A stretch of 64,000 nt of DNA from Anaerolineaceae bacterium (GTDB lineage Bacteria; Chloroflexota; Anaerolineae; Aggregatilineales; Phototrophicaceae). The stretch covers positions 28,144 to 92,143 of the forward strand of contig JACKCG010000011.1 of NCBI GenBank assembly GCA_020634135.1, written 5' to 3'. The first letter of the stretch is position 1. Each line of letters begins with the position of its first letter. A model generated the notes under the pieces. The model was not told the DNA's origin and searched no databases. It saw nothing but the letters and a program-made list of their open reading frames with translations. The position numbers and the translations under genes are program-made. Below, piece after piece: positions 8,562 through 17,407 of the stretch.

Positions 8562-10133
8562 ATGGAAGACGATATTTTCCCGGTTGTGGTGATTGGAGCG
8601 GGGCTGGCCGGACTGGCAGCGGCGGCGCATCTGGCGGCGGGCGGCATTCCTCCGCTGCTGCTGGAAGCTGATTCGCGCTGGCCGGGCGGGCGCATGGCAG
8701 GCGGAGATGCGGATATATTCATCCATAACGGGCGTGAATGGGCGTTTACATCCGAACACGGGATGCACGCGCTGTGGGGCGGATACGACAATATGCGAGC
8801 AACGCTGGAACGCTTTACCGCTGTTCACCTTCAGGAATCGCCGGGTGAAGAGTGGATTAACCGTTGGGGGCGTGAAGTCCGCATGATCGAAGCCGGGCGA
8901 GCGGTGCGTTGGGGGTGGTTTCCCGCGCCGTTTCATTACCTGACGCTGCTGCTCAACCCGCGCTTCTGGCGGACGATCACGCCGCTGGATTTCCTCTCGC
9001 TGCCGGGTTTCCTGTTCAGCATCCTGTGGACGGTGGGGCTTGATCCATTAGAGGAGCAGGTCGCGCTAGACGGCCTGATGATGAACGAGTATTTCCGGGG
9101 CTGGACGCCCAACCTGCGGGCGACGTTCACCGGCCTGGGAGTCAATCTGCTGGCCGCGCCTGCCGAGGAAATCTCACTAACGAGTTTCATCGCGGCGATT
9201 CGTTTTTTCACGATGCTGCGCCGTGACCTGTGGCAGCCCGCCTATTTTCCTGATAGTCCCCATCATGTCGTTATCGAACCCATCCTTGAATATATCGAGG
9301 AGCAGGAAGGCGGCGTGATGCTTGGCACCGAGGTTCAGGAGTTGCAGCGCGAGGGCGATCACTGGCGCGTCATCGTGGAAGACTCACGGCGCGGCGGGCG
9401 GCGCTCCCTGCTGGCGGAGCGGGTGGTGCTGGCGCTCGACCCACCGGGCGCGGAACGAGTGCTACTAAGCGGCGCGGCTACCCAGGAAGCGGCGGCGAAT
9501 CTGCGTTTCCCCGGCGCGGTGCAGAATCTCACGGTACGGCTGTGGTTTGATGCCCCGCCCCGTGATGGCACGCCGGGTGGCATGTTCACCGGGGATTTCC
9601 TGCCGGATAACTTTTTCTGGCTGCACCGGCTGATTCCGGCCTTCAAGGAATGGCACACCGTAACCGGTGGCAGTGTCCTGGAGATGCACCTATATGTCGG
9701 CCAGGATATCCTCACGCTGGCGGATAGCGTGGTGCTGGTGCGCTGCGTGGACGAGGCGCAGCGGGCGTTCCCCGAATTGCGCGGCCATTTCGTGCATGGC
9801 GCGGTGCGGCGCAACCTGCGGACACAAACGAATTTCCGCATCCCCACCGGGGAGAGCCTACAGGTGGCAACCCCCTGGCCGGGAGTCTACGCCTGCGGGG
9901 ACTGGATCGGTTACCCGACCCCTTCGATGTGGATGGAACGCTGCTGCGTGACCGGAATCGCGGCGGCCAATGCAGTTTTACATGATAATGGACGTGAGAC
10001 TTTCCCGATTATCCCGCCGCGCGAACCGGAGGCGCTGGTGCGGGCACTGGCGGGACTGGTGCGCCTCTTCCGCCGCACGGTAGGCCGGGCGATTCTGGTC
10101 GTGGCAAGGGGATTGCGGAGGAAACGTGGGTGA
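8562..10133 (+). CDS. FAD-dependent oxidoreductase, phytoene desaturase/amine oxidase superfamily (523 aa)
   Basis: The N-terminal Rossmann dinucleotide-binding motif is intact (VVVIGAGLAGLAAAAHL, with an acidic residue ending beta-2 in LLLEADSRWPGGR). The C-terminal FAD signature is also present (GVYACGDWIGYPTPSMWMERC). The length and the GGR after the acidic residue fit the carotenoid desaturase / amine oxidase group. The gene is divergent from UbiA, with about 160 bases between them, so an isoprenoid, carotenoid or quinone substrate is plausible but not shown. The start is the ATG at 8562, with AAGGG about 5 nt upstream; the frame extends 11 codons further up without a better site. Confidence 0.85.
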   Translation: MEDDIFPVVVIGAGLAGLAAAAHLAAGGIPPLLLEADSRWPGGRMAGGDADIFIHNGREWAFTSEHGMHALWGGYDNMRATLERFTAVHLQESPGEEWINRWGREVRMIEAGRAVRWGWFPAPFHYLTLLLNPRFWRTITPLDFLSLPGFLFSILWTVGLDPLEEQVALDGLMMNEYFRGWTPNLRATFTGLGVNLLAAPAEEISLTSFIAAIRFFTMLRRDLWQPAYFPDSPHHVVIEPILEYIEEQEGGVMLGTEVQELQREGDHWRVIVEDSRRGGRRSLLAERVVLALDPPGAERVLLSGAATQEAAANLRFPGAVQNLTVRLWFDAPPRDGTPGGMFTGDFLPDNFFWLHRLIPAFKEWHTVTGGSVLEMHLYVGQDILTLADSVVLVRCVDEAQRAFPELRGHFVHGAVRRNLRTQTNFRIPTGESLQVATPWPGVYACGDWIGYPTPSMWMERCCVTGIAAANAVLHDNGRETFPIIPPREPEALVRALAGLVRLFRRTVGRAILVVARGLRRKRG

Positions 10134-10145
10134 ACACTAAATCTC

Positions 10146-10430
10146 ATGGAAACCAGAAGAAACGAGACTTTGGTATCGTTTTTATGGATTTATTTTGGTG
10201 CTGGGGAATGTCTGCCGAGCTACCGGGCAGACTACAACAAATTTGTGAATTATTCTGATTTACTCAGACAACATTCCACGAACATACTACAAGACCCGTT
10301 ATTTATTCTGAGCATAGCGCTATTCGTCAGCGGGATTATATTGTATCGAGCCAAGCAGTGGCTAGTGGGTCTATTGTTGATTCCTGGTACACCGCATACG
10401 AATCTGCACTCTACGCATCCCGTGTTTTAG
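10146..10430 (+). pseudogene. Truncated paralogue of the downstream membrane protein
   Basis: The 94-codon frame aligns with residues about 30-105 of the protein encoded at 10866-11477. Shared pieces include CLPSYRA, VNYS(D/E)L and the TM segment ending LLLIP, in the same order. It breaks off directly after that TM in an unrelated tail and stop. The second TM and the soluble C-terminal domain are missing, and I could not find them in the following 430 bases. It begins 13 bases after the FAD gene. It is best read as a decayed duplicate; a small two-TM protein is possible but less likely. Confidence 0.6.
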
Positions 10431-10865
10431 ATCCTTACACCCTTATTCCAGACGAACCTGACCCAATGGACACGAACCTTTTAGGATTCTTGCATTTTCG
10501 TATCTCCCTTTTGACAATCAGATGTGGCTACCTGGGACCATGTTGAGAATCAACTGAATTATTTCGGGAATGCAAAATATTGACTCATTTGATGCACAGA
10601 CCTTTGGGTTTGGGTGAAGACTCGCTGCAATTACACATGATGGCGCTGAAACCTGGTAGTTCAGTTTTGGGGAGGCGTTGCAAGATCATTTATCGGCATC
10701 ATTTAGGGTTTGCGGACGCGCCCCAACTCCGGTTATCAACAGCCAACATAGGTCGCGTTTACATTTTCTGATAGCGGTAGCGGTATCCACGTTTTAGCAC
10801 CCAGAATGGCGGCCAGACCTGGCAATCTGATTCTAGCAACCAGTTCATGGCTGTGGAAGACAAGC
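10431..10865. other. Non-coding or decayed stretch after a truncated gene
   Basis: About 435 bases hold only short frames of around 60 codons that resemble nothing. They are likely remnants of the missing half of the 10146 copy, diverged beyond recognition, or spacer DNA. No hairpin or good promoter was seen. Confidence 0.4.
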
Positions 10866-11477
10866 ATGAACCTCAAAACCACAGAAAGCAACCCCACCAA
10901 ACGCCGGAAAAACCGCTATACCGGGCTGTTCCTGGGGTGGGTGGTGCTGTCGGTTGTGTGGATTGGGTACGGGCCGGAATTATGCCTGCCAAGCTACCGG
11001 GCAAATAGCAATGAGATCGTCAACTATTCGGAACTCATTCAGCGGCACACCTGGAGTATTGTAAATAACAGTCCGCTGCTGCCTTTAGCTGTGGCGCTGC
11101 TGGTCGGCGGTGTGCTGGTGTATCGCGCCCGGCGTTGGTGGTTGAGTGTACTTCTAATTCCGGTAGTTCTATTTGCCTGCGCGTTTTTTATGGCAGGCGT
11201 ATTGTGTGATGAAACCGTTTTATATCATGTCGCTACCGCCAAATTGGGCGACAATGTATACCATCTGACAGTAGGGGACTACAATAATCTCGATTTATTC
11301 GAGGAGTATCTGTTCATTTTCCAATGTGATGCGAACGATGAGCGCTGCCAGGGGAAACCTATAGATATAGCCATGTGGTATGAGTTCGAAAATGCCAAAC
11401 TTATCGTAGATGCCTCCCACAACCAACTTCAGGTTATCAACCGCGATGAGGTGATCTACACCCTTGACCCGGAGTGA
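10866..11477 (+). CDS. Two-TM membrane protein with soluble C-terminal domain, unknown function (203 aa)
   Basis: Not recognised. A basic N-terminus (KRRKNR) is followed by a TM (LFLGWVVLSVVWIGYG), an extracytoplasmic loop holding the CLPSYRA motif, a second region of one or two TMs (LPLAVALLVGGVLVYRARR, then SVLLIPVVLFACAFFMAGV) and a roughly 95-residue hydrophilic tail ending in a beta-rich segment (INRDEVIYTLDPE). The loop and tail contain several Cys residues. I choose the ATG at 10866, preceded by GGAAG at about 7 nt, over an in-frame start at 10806. A truncated homologue lies just upstream, so the gene has been duplicated. Confidence 0.65.
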   Translation: MNLKTTESNPTKRRKNRYTGLFLGWVVLSVVWIGYGPELCLPSYRANSNEIVNYSELIQRHTWSIVNNSPLLPLAVALLVGGVLVYRARRWWLSVLLIPVVLFACAFFMAGVLCDETVLYHVATAKLGDNVYHLTVGDYNNLDLFEEYLFIFQCDANDERCQGKPIDIAMWYEFENAKLIVDASHNQLQVINRDEVIYTLDPE

Positions 11478-11643
11478 GGCGGGTAGGGAAGCCCTTCTGG
11501 GCGTCCGCCGGACAGGCCAAAGCCAGTCCCTACAGAAAACCGGTATCTAATTCTTAAGCTGCGTCACGAGATTTACTATTTACTCAGCCGGATGGCTTCC
11601 AGCGTCTGGCAGAAGCCTGTCTTTTAAGGAGGTGAAAACCATC

Positions 11644-12702
11644 ATGACATGGATGCTGTATGGCGCGTCCGGGTATACCGGGCGGCTGCTGGCACAAGAG
11701 GCCGTCCGGCGCGGCCACAAACCCCTGCTGGCCGGGCGCTCGGCGGAAAAACTGGCGCCACTGGCAGACGAATTAGGGCTGGAATATGTCGTCGTCGGGT
11801 TGGACGATGCGCCGGGGCTGGAACGGGCGGTCTCCGGTATGGAGTTGGTGCTGCACGCCGCCGGGCCGTTCGTCCATACCAGTCTGCCCATGATCCAGGC
11901 CTGCCTCTCCGCTGGAGCGCATTATCTGGACATCACCGGAGAAATCCCGGCCCTGCTGAATACCCTCAGTTTTGACGAAGTGGCACGCGAGCGCGGCGTC
12001 GCCCTGATTTCCGGTGTGGGCTTCGATGTCATCCCCACCGACTGCCTGGCGCGGTATGTGGCCGAAAAGCTGCCGGACGCCACCACCTTAGAACTGGCCT
12101 TCACTGCTATCACCAGCGCCAGCGCCGGGACGATGCGCTCCGCCCTGGAACTGGCGCAGATGGGCGGGTTGGTGCGTCGGGACGGTGTGCTGGCGGGTTA
12201 TCTACTGGGGCGTGGGGCGCGGCGTATCCGCTTTTCTTACGGCATGGCGACGGCGCTGCCTATCCCCTGGGGCGACCTCGTCACCGCCTACCAGACCACC
12301 GGCATCCCCAATATCACCGTATACAAGAGCTTTCCCCAGGGTATCGCCCGTATCCTGGGATTGGCTGCACCGTTCGCGCCGCTGGCCGGATGGCTGCTTT
12401 CCACGCGGGTTATCCGCAGCCTGGCAAACTGGTGGATAGGACAGTTCTTCAGGGGGCCGGACGCTGACCTGCTGGCGAAAGGACGCTCGTATGTATGGGC
12501 GCGGGCGGCGAATGACCGGGGCGAAGAAGCACAGGCCTGGCTCGATACGGTGGAAGCCTACTGGTTTACCACGCTGGCCGCTGTTCGTGCTGTTGAGCGG
12601 GTGCTGGATGGGAGTCACAGTGGGGCATTGACCCCCGCTCTGGCGTTCGGCGCGGATTTCCCCCTCACGGTTGCAGGTACACAGCGGACGGATATAGCGT
12701 AG
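11644..12702 (+). CDS. Saccharopine dehydrogenase-like NAD(P)-binding protein (352 aa)
   Basis: The N-terminus has the Rossmann motif GASGYTGRLLAQEA followed by GHKPLLAGRS, typical of the saccharopine dehydrogenase / trans-acting enoyl reductase group. A central segment (VGFDVIPTDCLA) is also usual there. Members act on lysine biosynthesis intermediates or, in actinobacteria, as trans enoyl reductases for lipids; many are uncharacterised. The protein is soluble and has about the family length. AAGGAGG lies about 11 nt before the ATG at 11644; the GTG at 11632 overlaps that site and is rejected. The gene stands alone, with a 10-bp perfect hairpin after it. Confidence 0.8.
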   Translation: MTWMLYGASGYTGRLLAQEAVRRGHKPLLAGRSAEKLAPLADELGLEYVVVGLDDAPGLERAVSGMELVLHAAGPFVHTSLPMIQACLSAGAHYLDITGEIPALLNTLSFDEVARERGVALISGVGFDVIPTDCLARYVAEKLPDATTLELAFTAITSASAGTMRSALELAQMGGLVRRDGVLAGYLLGRGARRIRFSYGMATALPIPWGDLVTAYQTTGIPNITVYKSFPQGIARILGLAAPFAPLAGWLLSTRVIRSLANWWIGQFFRGPDADLLAKGRSYVWARAANDRGEEAQAWLDTVEAYWFTTLAAVRAVERVLDGSHSGALTPALAFGADFPLTVAGTQRTDIA

Positions 12703-12762
12703 ACCCGCCTGAAAACCAGGGGGACAGGCAGAACAGGACTCCGCAGTGAGGGATAAAATGCA

Positions 12763-12788
12763 ACACACCCCTGGTTAGAGGGGTGTGT
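12763..12788. terminator. Perfect 10-bp hairpin between convergent genes
   Basis: ACACACCCCT (12763-12772), loop GGTTAG, AGGGGTGTGT (12779-12788). On the minus strand the stem is followed by a T-rich stretch (TGCATTTTAT), so it most likely terminates the OsmC gene (12826-13242); on the plus strand there is no T-run. Confidence 0.7.
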
Positions 12789-12825
12789 CACACTGGGAGA
12801 GGAGGAAATCTTCAGGTTAGGTGGG

Positions 12826-13242
12826 TTATTCTTTTTCGACAAACACGGTCGGATATTGCAGCGCCCGGTGTACCGGACACATCTCGCCAATGTCGTTGAT
12901 GCGGCGGCGCTGTGACTCATCCAGTGGCCCGTGCAGGGTGATCTTTTTGCGGATTTCGTGGACGAACGCCGCTTTGCCCTCGAATCCTGGATAGTCTGAC
13001 CCGTTGAACCGTTCCATTTCAAGCTCAACGTCCACACCTTCCAGCGGCCACTCTTTGCGTTGGGCATAGAGCTTCATCGTGATGGCGATGCAGCTTCCTA
13101 ACGCGCCCAGGAGCATCTGCGTTGGCGTCGGGCCGGTATCGGTGCCACCCGCTTCAACGGGTTCATCAGCAAGCCAGGTCTGGTGTCCTGACTGAATCTT
13201 CGCTTGCAGGTTATCGCGTAGTGTTACACTTACAGGAGCCAT
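12826..13242 (-). CDS. OsmC/Ohr-family protein (138 aa)
   Basis: A complete small OsmC-fold protein. Both redox cysteines of the family are present: one in LGALGSCIAITMK and one in GEMCPVHRAL. The length matches the YhfA/OsmC subgroup. The family reduces organic hydroperoxides in the cytoplasm with thiol or lipoyl donors. GGGG sits about 5 nt before the ATG at 13242. It is a single gene, with a terminator hairpin just downstream. Whether it acts on organic peroxides or is a more general thiol protein cannot be decided from sequence. Confidence 0.88.
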   Translation of the reverse strand: MAPVSVTLRDNLQAKIQSGHQTWLADEPVEAGGTDTGPTPTQMLLGALGSCIAITMKLYAQRKEWPLEGVDVELEMERFNGSDYPGFEGKAAFVHEIRKKITLHGPLDESQRRRINDIGEMCPVHRALQYPTVFVEKE

Positions 13243-13423
13243 GTTTTCCCCATTTGGTTGGACTGGATAAAACGATCACGCATATATATCGGGAACACAG
13301 CCACTCATCCGTCGCTGCCCGCTCATTGGGTTTGCAGGAGCGCATCCCAATCGCTATACGTGCGCAATATATCAGACAGCACCAGACCGCGCAGCCTTAC
13401 GTCTGACACCTGTATAGCTAGGT

Positions 13424-14182
13424 TCAGAACTCGAATACATCGTAGTCCTGGCACAGGATCACCGGGCCATCATAGGTTTCTTTTGCCTGTTCAACCAGGG
13501 GAGTCGGGTCAGTTTTCCATACCCAGTAATGAATCAGGTAAAGTGACTTAGCGCCAACACGGGTCGCGGTCTCACCGGCCTGGCGGGCGCTGCTGTGGCC
13601 GGGGCCTTCCCCTGCGGCCTCATGAATCAACATATCGGCATCTTTGCACAGTTCATATAACGAGGGGGTTGGCTGGGTATCGCAGGTATAGGCCAGTACC
13701 TTGCCAGTGATTTTGTTCTCAATCCGCAGCCCAATTGTGGGGATGAAGTGCTGAACCGGCCAGCCGGTAATGCGGAAATCGGCATTTTCCATCACCGGGG
13801 CGTTGAAGCGTTCGCTCACACGGTGAAACGTGACCGGAAAGAAATTCGGCCACTCGTTCCACGAAAAACTTACCATCATATCTTCCAGCCGGTTCATACA
13901 GTGGTGCAGCCCGTAAAAACGCATTGGCGCCTGCCGCCCCAGCAGCCACAGGTGCATAAGCATGTTCGGCACGCCGGAAACGTGGTCGGAATGAAAATGG
14001 GTCAGGATGACATCCTGCAACGCCTCGTCCTCAATACCCAGGTTCTGGAGCTTGCCCAACGGACTGGAACCGGCATCCACCAACACCGGACTGTCTTTTT
14101 CGCCAATCAGGAGGAAGTGCGTGTAATCATGTTCCGCATCGTTTACGGCTGCTGCCGAGCCTAAGATATGAATACGAGCCAT
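13424..14182 (-). CDS. Metallo-beta-lactamase-fold hydrolase, RNase Z-like subgroup (252 aa)
   Basis: The metal-binding motif HFHSDH is intact (ILTHFHSDHVSG, about residues 60-68). Downstream metal ligands are recognisable: Asp in YTCDTQPTPS and His residues in IHEAAGEGPGHSS and YLIHYW. This arrangement resembles ribonuclease Z / arylsulfatase-type members. The protein lacks a signal peptide, so it is cytoplasmic. The substrate may be tRNA 3' ends, a phosphodiester or a small ester; it lacks the clear exosite arm of tRNA-processing RNase Z, so I leave it unassigned. AAAGGTAG precedes the ATG at 14182. It is not obviously in an operon. Confidence 0.82.
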   Translation of the reverse strand: MARIHILGSAAAVNDAEHDYTHFLLIGEKDSPVLVDAGSSPLGKLQNLGIEDEALQDVILTHFHSDHVSGVPNMLMHLWLLGRQAPMRFYGLHHCMNRLEDMMVSFSWNEWPNFFPVTFHRVSERFNAPVMENADFRITGWPVQHFIPTIGLRIENKITGKVLAYTCDTQPTPSLYELCKDADMLIHEAAGEGPGHSSARQAGETATRVGAKSLYLIHYWVWKTDPTPLVEQAKETYDGPVILCQDYDVFEF

Positions 14183-14298
14183 AGGGTTGAACTACCTTTG
14201 TGTGCTAACATCGCCCCGGTTCCGCGCTCGGATACCTGTTTAACCGATCACGTCGTGACGAAACCGTTTGATAATTGTTGCAATCCAGACGTAAAAAT

Positions 14299-14331
14299 AA
14301 CGCTTATCTGCATTATACTCGGATAAGCGTT
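14299..14331 (-). terminator. Terminator of the ABC exporter operon
   Basis: A perfect 10-bp inverted repeat, AACGCTTATC (14299-14308) and GATAAGCGTT (14322-14331), with a 13-nt loop. It lies about 30 bases past the permease stop. On the minus strand it is followed by TTATTTTT, as expected for a Rho-independent terminator. The loop also contains TATAAT on the minus strand (14312-14317), which might serve the next gene, although no -35 is apparent. Confidence 0.75.
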
Positions 14332-14361
14332 TTGGGGAATAAAGGGGTTGGTTTGAGATTC

Positions 14362-15885
14362 CTAACCGCCTAGCACAGCCAGCACCACACGGGGCGTGAT
14401 ATACGCTTCAATGAGGGCTGCCAACACCAGACCGGGAAGGATAACCCCCACCGCCAGCTTGACCGTATCCCCGAAGGCCGTCAGCCAGGCGTGTCCCACC
14501 GTGATGCCTTCCGGCGGGCGGGTAATCACCGCACCCAGGCGCAGCGCCACTGCCGTCGCCAGGATGATGATCGGGATTTCGACGACTCCATGTGTCAGCA
14601 CTGCCGCAAACAAAAATGAGGGGTTATACCCGGCCAGCACGATCTGGCTGAACAGGTAGCCCAGAATCAGGTACACCACCGGCGTGATGACCAACGCTCC
14701 CACCCCGAAGGTAAACATACTGATGAGCGCGGCGGCCAGCAGTACGCGGCTGTTCTGCCACAGAAAAAAGCGGAAACCGCCGGTATACAGCGGAATGCTG
14801 GTATAGCGGCCCAGCGTTTGCGCTGTATCGGTGAGATTAGACGCCTCCGGCAGCGGCAGTCGCCATTCCGGCATCTGGCCGATGATATAACCTGCCACCA
14901 GCGCGACAATACACACCACGATTGTCACTATGACAGCCGAACGCAGCCGCCCAAGGGACAACCGGATGCCACGCCGGTACCAGTCCACAATATTGCGGGC
15001 GGGCGTCCCATCGTCATCCACCGCCAGGACAAAGCGCCAGATTTTCCGCGCTGTCCCTTTCAGATTCAACTGGTCAATCGTGCGCCCCAGGAGTTCTTCC
15101 CGGTTAAAGATACTGTTCCCCACGCGCAGCAGCAAAAACACCACCACCGCCATGCCAATGATAATCGCCCACAGCGCGCCAATCCCGTTCGGGTCTTCGG
15201 CGTCGGGAGCCAGGAACATAATCACACTTTCGCCCTGGATAAGCATCGTCATGGGGATAATGATGAAGCTGGCGAGCAGGTTAGCGGCGCGGGTACTGGT
15301 CGTCTGGCTGGAAACCACTACTGCGCCCGTGACCATTACCAGCGCCTGGACGGTGGTCAGCAGGATAATCTGCACGACCAGCATCGCCGGCGGGCGCCAT
15401 TCGAGATCACCCAGAACCAGACTGGTCAGGTAGACCCCCATGCCGCCATAGCTGGAAAGCAGCGGCGGGATCATGGCGGCCAGCGTTTTGCCGATGTAGA
15501 GTTCGGTGTTCGTCAGCGGCGTACTCAGCAGGGGTTCAAGGCTGCGGCGCTCTTTTTCACCGACGAAGGTTTCGAGCGCGATCACCAGCGAGATCGAAAT
15601 CGGAAAGAAGCCAACGATCATCAGCAAAAACGGAATCGTGCGCTCTCCGATAATGTCCGCGCCGTACCCAGCCACGAACTCAGCGAAGCGCCCGGCGACA
15701 AACTGTGCCAAGCCGGGGAACAAAAAGGTGAGAATCACAATCGGCGCAATGATACGCCAGTCACGGAAGCTGTCACGTACCTCGCGGCGGGTGATTATGA
15801 GCGCGTTGCCCAACGTATAGCGGAAGCCCGTCGGCTCGCTGCCTTGAGCGGTCTGTTCCAGCATCAGGGGAGTTGTCGCTGCCAT
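14362..15885 (-). CDS. ABC-2 type permease fused to a SpoIIM-like domain (507 aa)
   Basis: The N-terminal half (about 1-270) looks like an ABC-2/NatB-type permease: a cytoplasmic start (ALIITRREVRDSFRDWR), a first TM, an extracytoplasmic loop, and then EKERRSLEPLLSTPLTNTEL ahead of several TMs. The C-terminal half (about 300-507) starts with another TM and continues as a multi-TM SpoIIM-like domain (FFLWQNSRVLL, THGVVEIPIIILATAVALRLG). SpoIIM proteins are membrane proteins of unclear biochemical role, known from sporulation. The gene is last in an operon with the ATPase (16219-17154) and a 68-aa protein, so it probably forms an exporter whose cargo is unknown. GAGG lies about 7 nt before the ATG. 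Confidence 0.83.
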   Translation of the reverse strand: MAATTPLMLEQTAQGSEPTGFRYTLGNALIITRREVRDSFRDWRIIAPIVILTFLFPGLAQFVAGRFAEFVAGYGADIIGERTIPFLLMIVGFFPISISLVIALETFVGEKERRSLEPLLSTPLTNTELYIGKTLAAMIPPLLSSYGGMGVYLTSLVLGDLEWRPPAMLVVQIILLTTVQALVMVTGAVVVSSQTTSTRAANLLASFIIIPMTMLIQGESVIMFLAPDAEDPNGIGALWAIIIGMAVVVFLLLRVGNSIFNREELLGRTIDQLNLKGTARKIWRFVLAVDDDGTPARNIVDWYRRGIRLSLGRLRSAVIVTIVVCIVALVAGYIIGQMPEWRLPLPEASNLTDTAQTLGRYTSIPLYTGGFRFFLWQNSRVLLAAALISMFTFGVGALVITPVVYLILGYLFSQIVLAGYNPSFLFAAVLTHGVVEIPIIILATAVALRLGAVITRPPEGITVGHAWLTAFGDTVKLAVGVILPGLVLAALIEAYITPRVVLAVLGG

Positions 15886-16015
15886 TCCATCGCCTCTAGT
15901 CGTTAGCCGTCAGTTTTCAGGGGTCGGTTACCGGCCTTCAGCGGTCAGCCGTCAGCCTTTTGCTTGGTACTCTCAACTTGCCACTTCGGGTTCCTCAAGA
16001 CTCAGCACTCAAGCC

Positions 16016-16222
16016 TTAATGATACCGTTCTGCTTCGTCGGATCGGGTGATAAATCCCATGCGGACGCACCAATCCATACCCATCTTGAACTCATGGTCA
16101 CTTAATTCAAGCGCCACCTGAATATCGTACTGATCCGCTGCCATAAAGTCCGGTTGATCGTTCATGTACTGGCAAATCAAGTCACCATAGAAGTTTTCGA
16201 GTGTGATTTTTTGTCCGGTCAT
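16016..16222 (-). CDS. Small conserved-position protein in ABC operon (68 aa)
   Basis: Not recognised. A short acidic soluble protein (ENFYGDLICQYMNDQP..., ..SDHEFKMGMDWCVRMGF) with no TM or signal peptide. Its ATG overlaps the ATPase stop by four bases (ATGA), a strong sign that it is real and translationally coupled. It lies between the ATPase and permease genes of one exporter and may be an accessory or regulatory subunit. The following 130 bases before the permease contain short GTCAGCC-type direct repeats. Confidence 0.6.
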   Translation of the reverse strand: MTGQKITLENFYGDLICQYMNDQPDFMAADQYDIQVALELSDHEFKMGMDWCVRMGFITRSDEAERYH

Positions 16223-17154
16223 TCGAGATTGTGCAGCCCCTCATCTTCTTTGACGACTTGCAGGTAAATATCTTCCAGCGTCTGCGAGACGGCGGAGAGC
16301 GTGACGACATCAATGCCCAGGCCGGCCACGCGCCGCAGCAGTGCCGGGTTGGTGTTATACGGGTCGGCTACACGGTAGCGCAGCCAATCCTCCCCGGCAG
16401 CTTCCACCGTCACAAGGTCGCTGATGTCTGTCGCCAGCCCGTTGAAAGCGCCGTGTGTGCGTAATTCCATCAGCGGGTCACCCACAAACTGCCGCGCAAG
16501 ATCATGAAATGTGCCGCTGGCAACAATGGCACCACTGCGAATGATGGCGATATGGTCGGCCAACTGCTGTGCCTCAGTCAGATTGTGGGTTGTAATCAGG
16601 AATGTGCGCTCGTCGCGTTGCAGTTCGACAATCGCATCGCGCACCAGTTTTGCGCTGTGCGGGTCCATAGCGGAAGTTGGCTCATCAAGCAGCAGCACCG
16701 GCGGGTTATGGAGCAGCGCCCGCACTAAGGCGAGTTTCTGCTTCATCCCCTTGGAATACTCACCCAGCCGTTTATCGAGCGCGAAACTCAGCCCGAAACG
16801 ATCCAGCAGATCGAGCGAACGGCGGCGGCGTTCTGTGGCATCCAGGCGGTATACACGCCCGAAGAAATCCAGGTATTCAATGGCCTTCATCCGCTCGTAC
16901 AGGCCGTGCTGCTCGGTCAACACACCCACATGAGCGCGTACCTGGGCGGGCTGTTTAACGACATCATATCCGGCTATCCGTGCCCAACCGGATGATGGCG
17001 CGAGGATTGAGGTCAGCATCCGCACAGTGGTCGTTTTACCTGCCCCATTCGGCCCCAGCAGCGCCAGCACCGTCCCGGACGCGATGGTGAGCGATACCTG
17101 GTCAACAGCCCGGAAAGTGCCGAAATCTTTGCTTAGTTCATGTGATTCAATCAT
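16219..17154 (-). CDS. ABC transporter ATP-binding protein (311 aa)
   Basis: All nucleotide-binding motifs are present: Walker A GPNGAGKTTT (about residues 34-43), an LSGGQ-type signature YSKGMKQKLALVRAL, Walker B VLLLDEPTSAMDP and the switch His in LITTHNLTEAQ. The C-terminal extension of about 90 residues is typical of NatA/CcmA-like drug or Na+ exporters. It is the first gene of the operon and should energise the ABC-2/SpoIIM permease. The ribosome binding site is weak, but the start fits the family. No regulator lies beside it. Confidence 0.93.
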   Translation of the reverse strand: MIESHELSKDFGTFRAVDQVSLTIASGTVLALLGPNGAGKTTTVRMLTSILAPSSGWARIAGYDVVKQPAQVRAHVGVLTEQHGLYERMKAIEYLDFFGRVYRLDATERRRRSLDLLDRFGLSFALDKRLGEYSKGMKQKLALVRALLHNPPVLLLDEPTSAMDPHSAKLVRDAIVELQRDERTFLITTHNLTEAQQLADHIAIIRSGAIVASGTFHDLARQFVGDPLMELRTHGAFNGLATDISDLVTVEAAGEDWLRYRVADPYNTNPALLRRVAGLGIDVVTLSAVSQTLEDIYLQVVKEDEGLHNLE

Positions 17155-17407
17155 TTGGGGATTTACTCACTTTGTCTGACGCGATTTTGCAGGTTAGGCG
17201 GCAAATACGCTTACATGATGATGATGGGTCATGTGTGGTGTATTTGTCATTGTAATCCCAGTTTACACCAAGTTACCCCCTGATTTCAGGGGGTTTCATT
17301 AATGATTCAGCAGTATCGTGATGGTTGGACAGATGAGCATAGCAAGTCTCCCGGCAGTCGGCTATCCTAAGGGGGTTACAGCAAAAGCGGATTTAAAGGA
17401 TGGTATC

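Noticed and set aside
10358..10771. Two 60-codon frames after the truncated membrane gene
   Set aside because: No similarity to the paralogue's missing part and no coding signs.
14818..15906. Long open frame antisense to the ABC-2/SpoIIM permease
   Set aside because: The real gene on the other strand has clear permease domains; this frame is rich in Arg, His and Gln with no domain and arises from codon bias.
15900..16010. GTCAGCC-type direct repeats suggesting a CRISPR array
   Set aside because: Units are short, irregular and without spacers of fixed length; similar short repeats occur near 34700 and 49690.
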